Assembly: GCA_947184155.2 (NCBI GenBank)
Contig: CAMXCT020006756.1
Location: 78,001 to 142,000, forward strand
DNA from: Cladocopium goreaui
Lineage: Eukaryota > Sar > Dinophyceae > Suessiales > Symbiodiniaceae
Length of the DNA stretch: 64,000 nt
Direction: 5' to 3'
Positions 63,810-64,000 of the stretch are shown here, in pieces. The notes under the pieces were generated by a model that searched no databases, was not told the DNA's origin, and was given only the letters and a program-made list of their open reading frames with translations. The translations under genes were made by a program, and so were the position numbers. The number at the start of each line of letters is the position of its first letter. Within the stretch, counting starts at the first letter, position 1.

Positions 63810-63865
63810 CCTTTGCAATTTGTGGCTCAAAGGGCAGATTGATGACGATGAGTATGAGGATGCAA
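63810..63865 (+). CDS. Probable exon (LCNLWLKGQIDDDEYEDA)
   Basis: After TTTCTTTCAG, one base then LCNLWLKGQIDDDEYEDA, before GTCAAT. This acidic frame is the most natural one, but the phase left by the previous exon favours another frame (FAICGSKGRLMTMSMRMQ). Unresolved. Confidence 0.5.
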
Positions 63866-63944
63866 GTCAATTTTCAACTTTCCATGTCAATCTCAACAAA
63901 CATAAGTCTTTATCCATTTCCCATCATTTCCCCATTCTTTGAAG

Positions 63945-64000
63945 CTCTTGATCAAAGGGCCAGCTTTAAATTGGCTGCAAGGTGCCTGAGCCTGGTCAAG
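63945..64000 (+). CDS. Exon running off the right edge (DQRASFKLAARCLSLVK)
   Basis: After TTTGAAG, LDQRASFKLAARCLSLVK, open to the window end. Helical. Partial by truncation of the window. Confidence 0.5.

Overview
The window looks like nuclear DNA of a dinoflagellate, most likely of the Symbiodiniaceae type. No species is claimed. Four things point there. (1) Coding sequence comes in short exons of about 25-200 bases, separated by introns of 150-2000 bases. Many exons end in GT donors, but several phase-consistent junctions fit only GC or possibly GA donors, which are known from dinoflagellates. (2) A 1939-codon LINE-type reading frame carries the domains seen in dinoflagellate retroelements. 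(3) A ubiquitin-like plus RCC1-like repeat fragment has the wording typical of dinoflagellate repeat proteins (ADGSVVTWG). (4) Very long AT-rich microsatellites and degenerate TTTAGGG tracts are present. All exon calls were made by eye from frame, splice sites and phase; no transcript or homology search was possible.

Layout. 1-3000: microsatellites and one orphan open frame. 3021-16394: at least 20 plus-strand exons of a coiled-coil protein with an HMMR/kinesin-12-like tail signature. Many consecutive exons join in phase. 16452-22317: an apparently recent LINE insertion in an intron of that gene, flanked by an 11-bp direct repeat. Its ORF holds an RNase H remnant, an endonuclease, a reverse transcriptase, zinc-finger-like motifs and a C-terminal domain resembling a C5 cytosine methyltransferase. 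23334-28245: one phase-compatible continuation exon of the coiled-coil gene, then weaker exon candidates. 28966-29511: a 5'-truncated ubiquitin-like/RCC1-like fragment. 29982-about 33055: exons of a PCMTD-like (protein isoaspartate methyltransferase fold) gene. 33773-46903: further plus-strand exons of one or more unrecognised genes, including a stretch with a nuclear-localisation-like basic cluster. 47985-49490 and 50425-53062: two very large simple-sequence arrays. 53700-64000: exons of another unrecognised plus-strand gene (or genes), running off the right edge.

Nearly every supported exon is on the plus strand. This agrees with the unidirectional gene clusters known in dinoflagellates. 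The most interesting items are the methyltransferase-like domain fused to the LINE polyprotein, and two copies of a roughly 105-bp inverted-repeat element whose termini carry splice donor and acceptor sequences at exon edges (introner-like). No rRNA, tRNA, CRISPR array or bacterial-type operon was seen.
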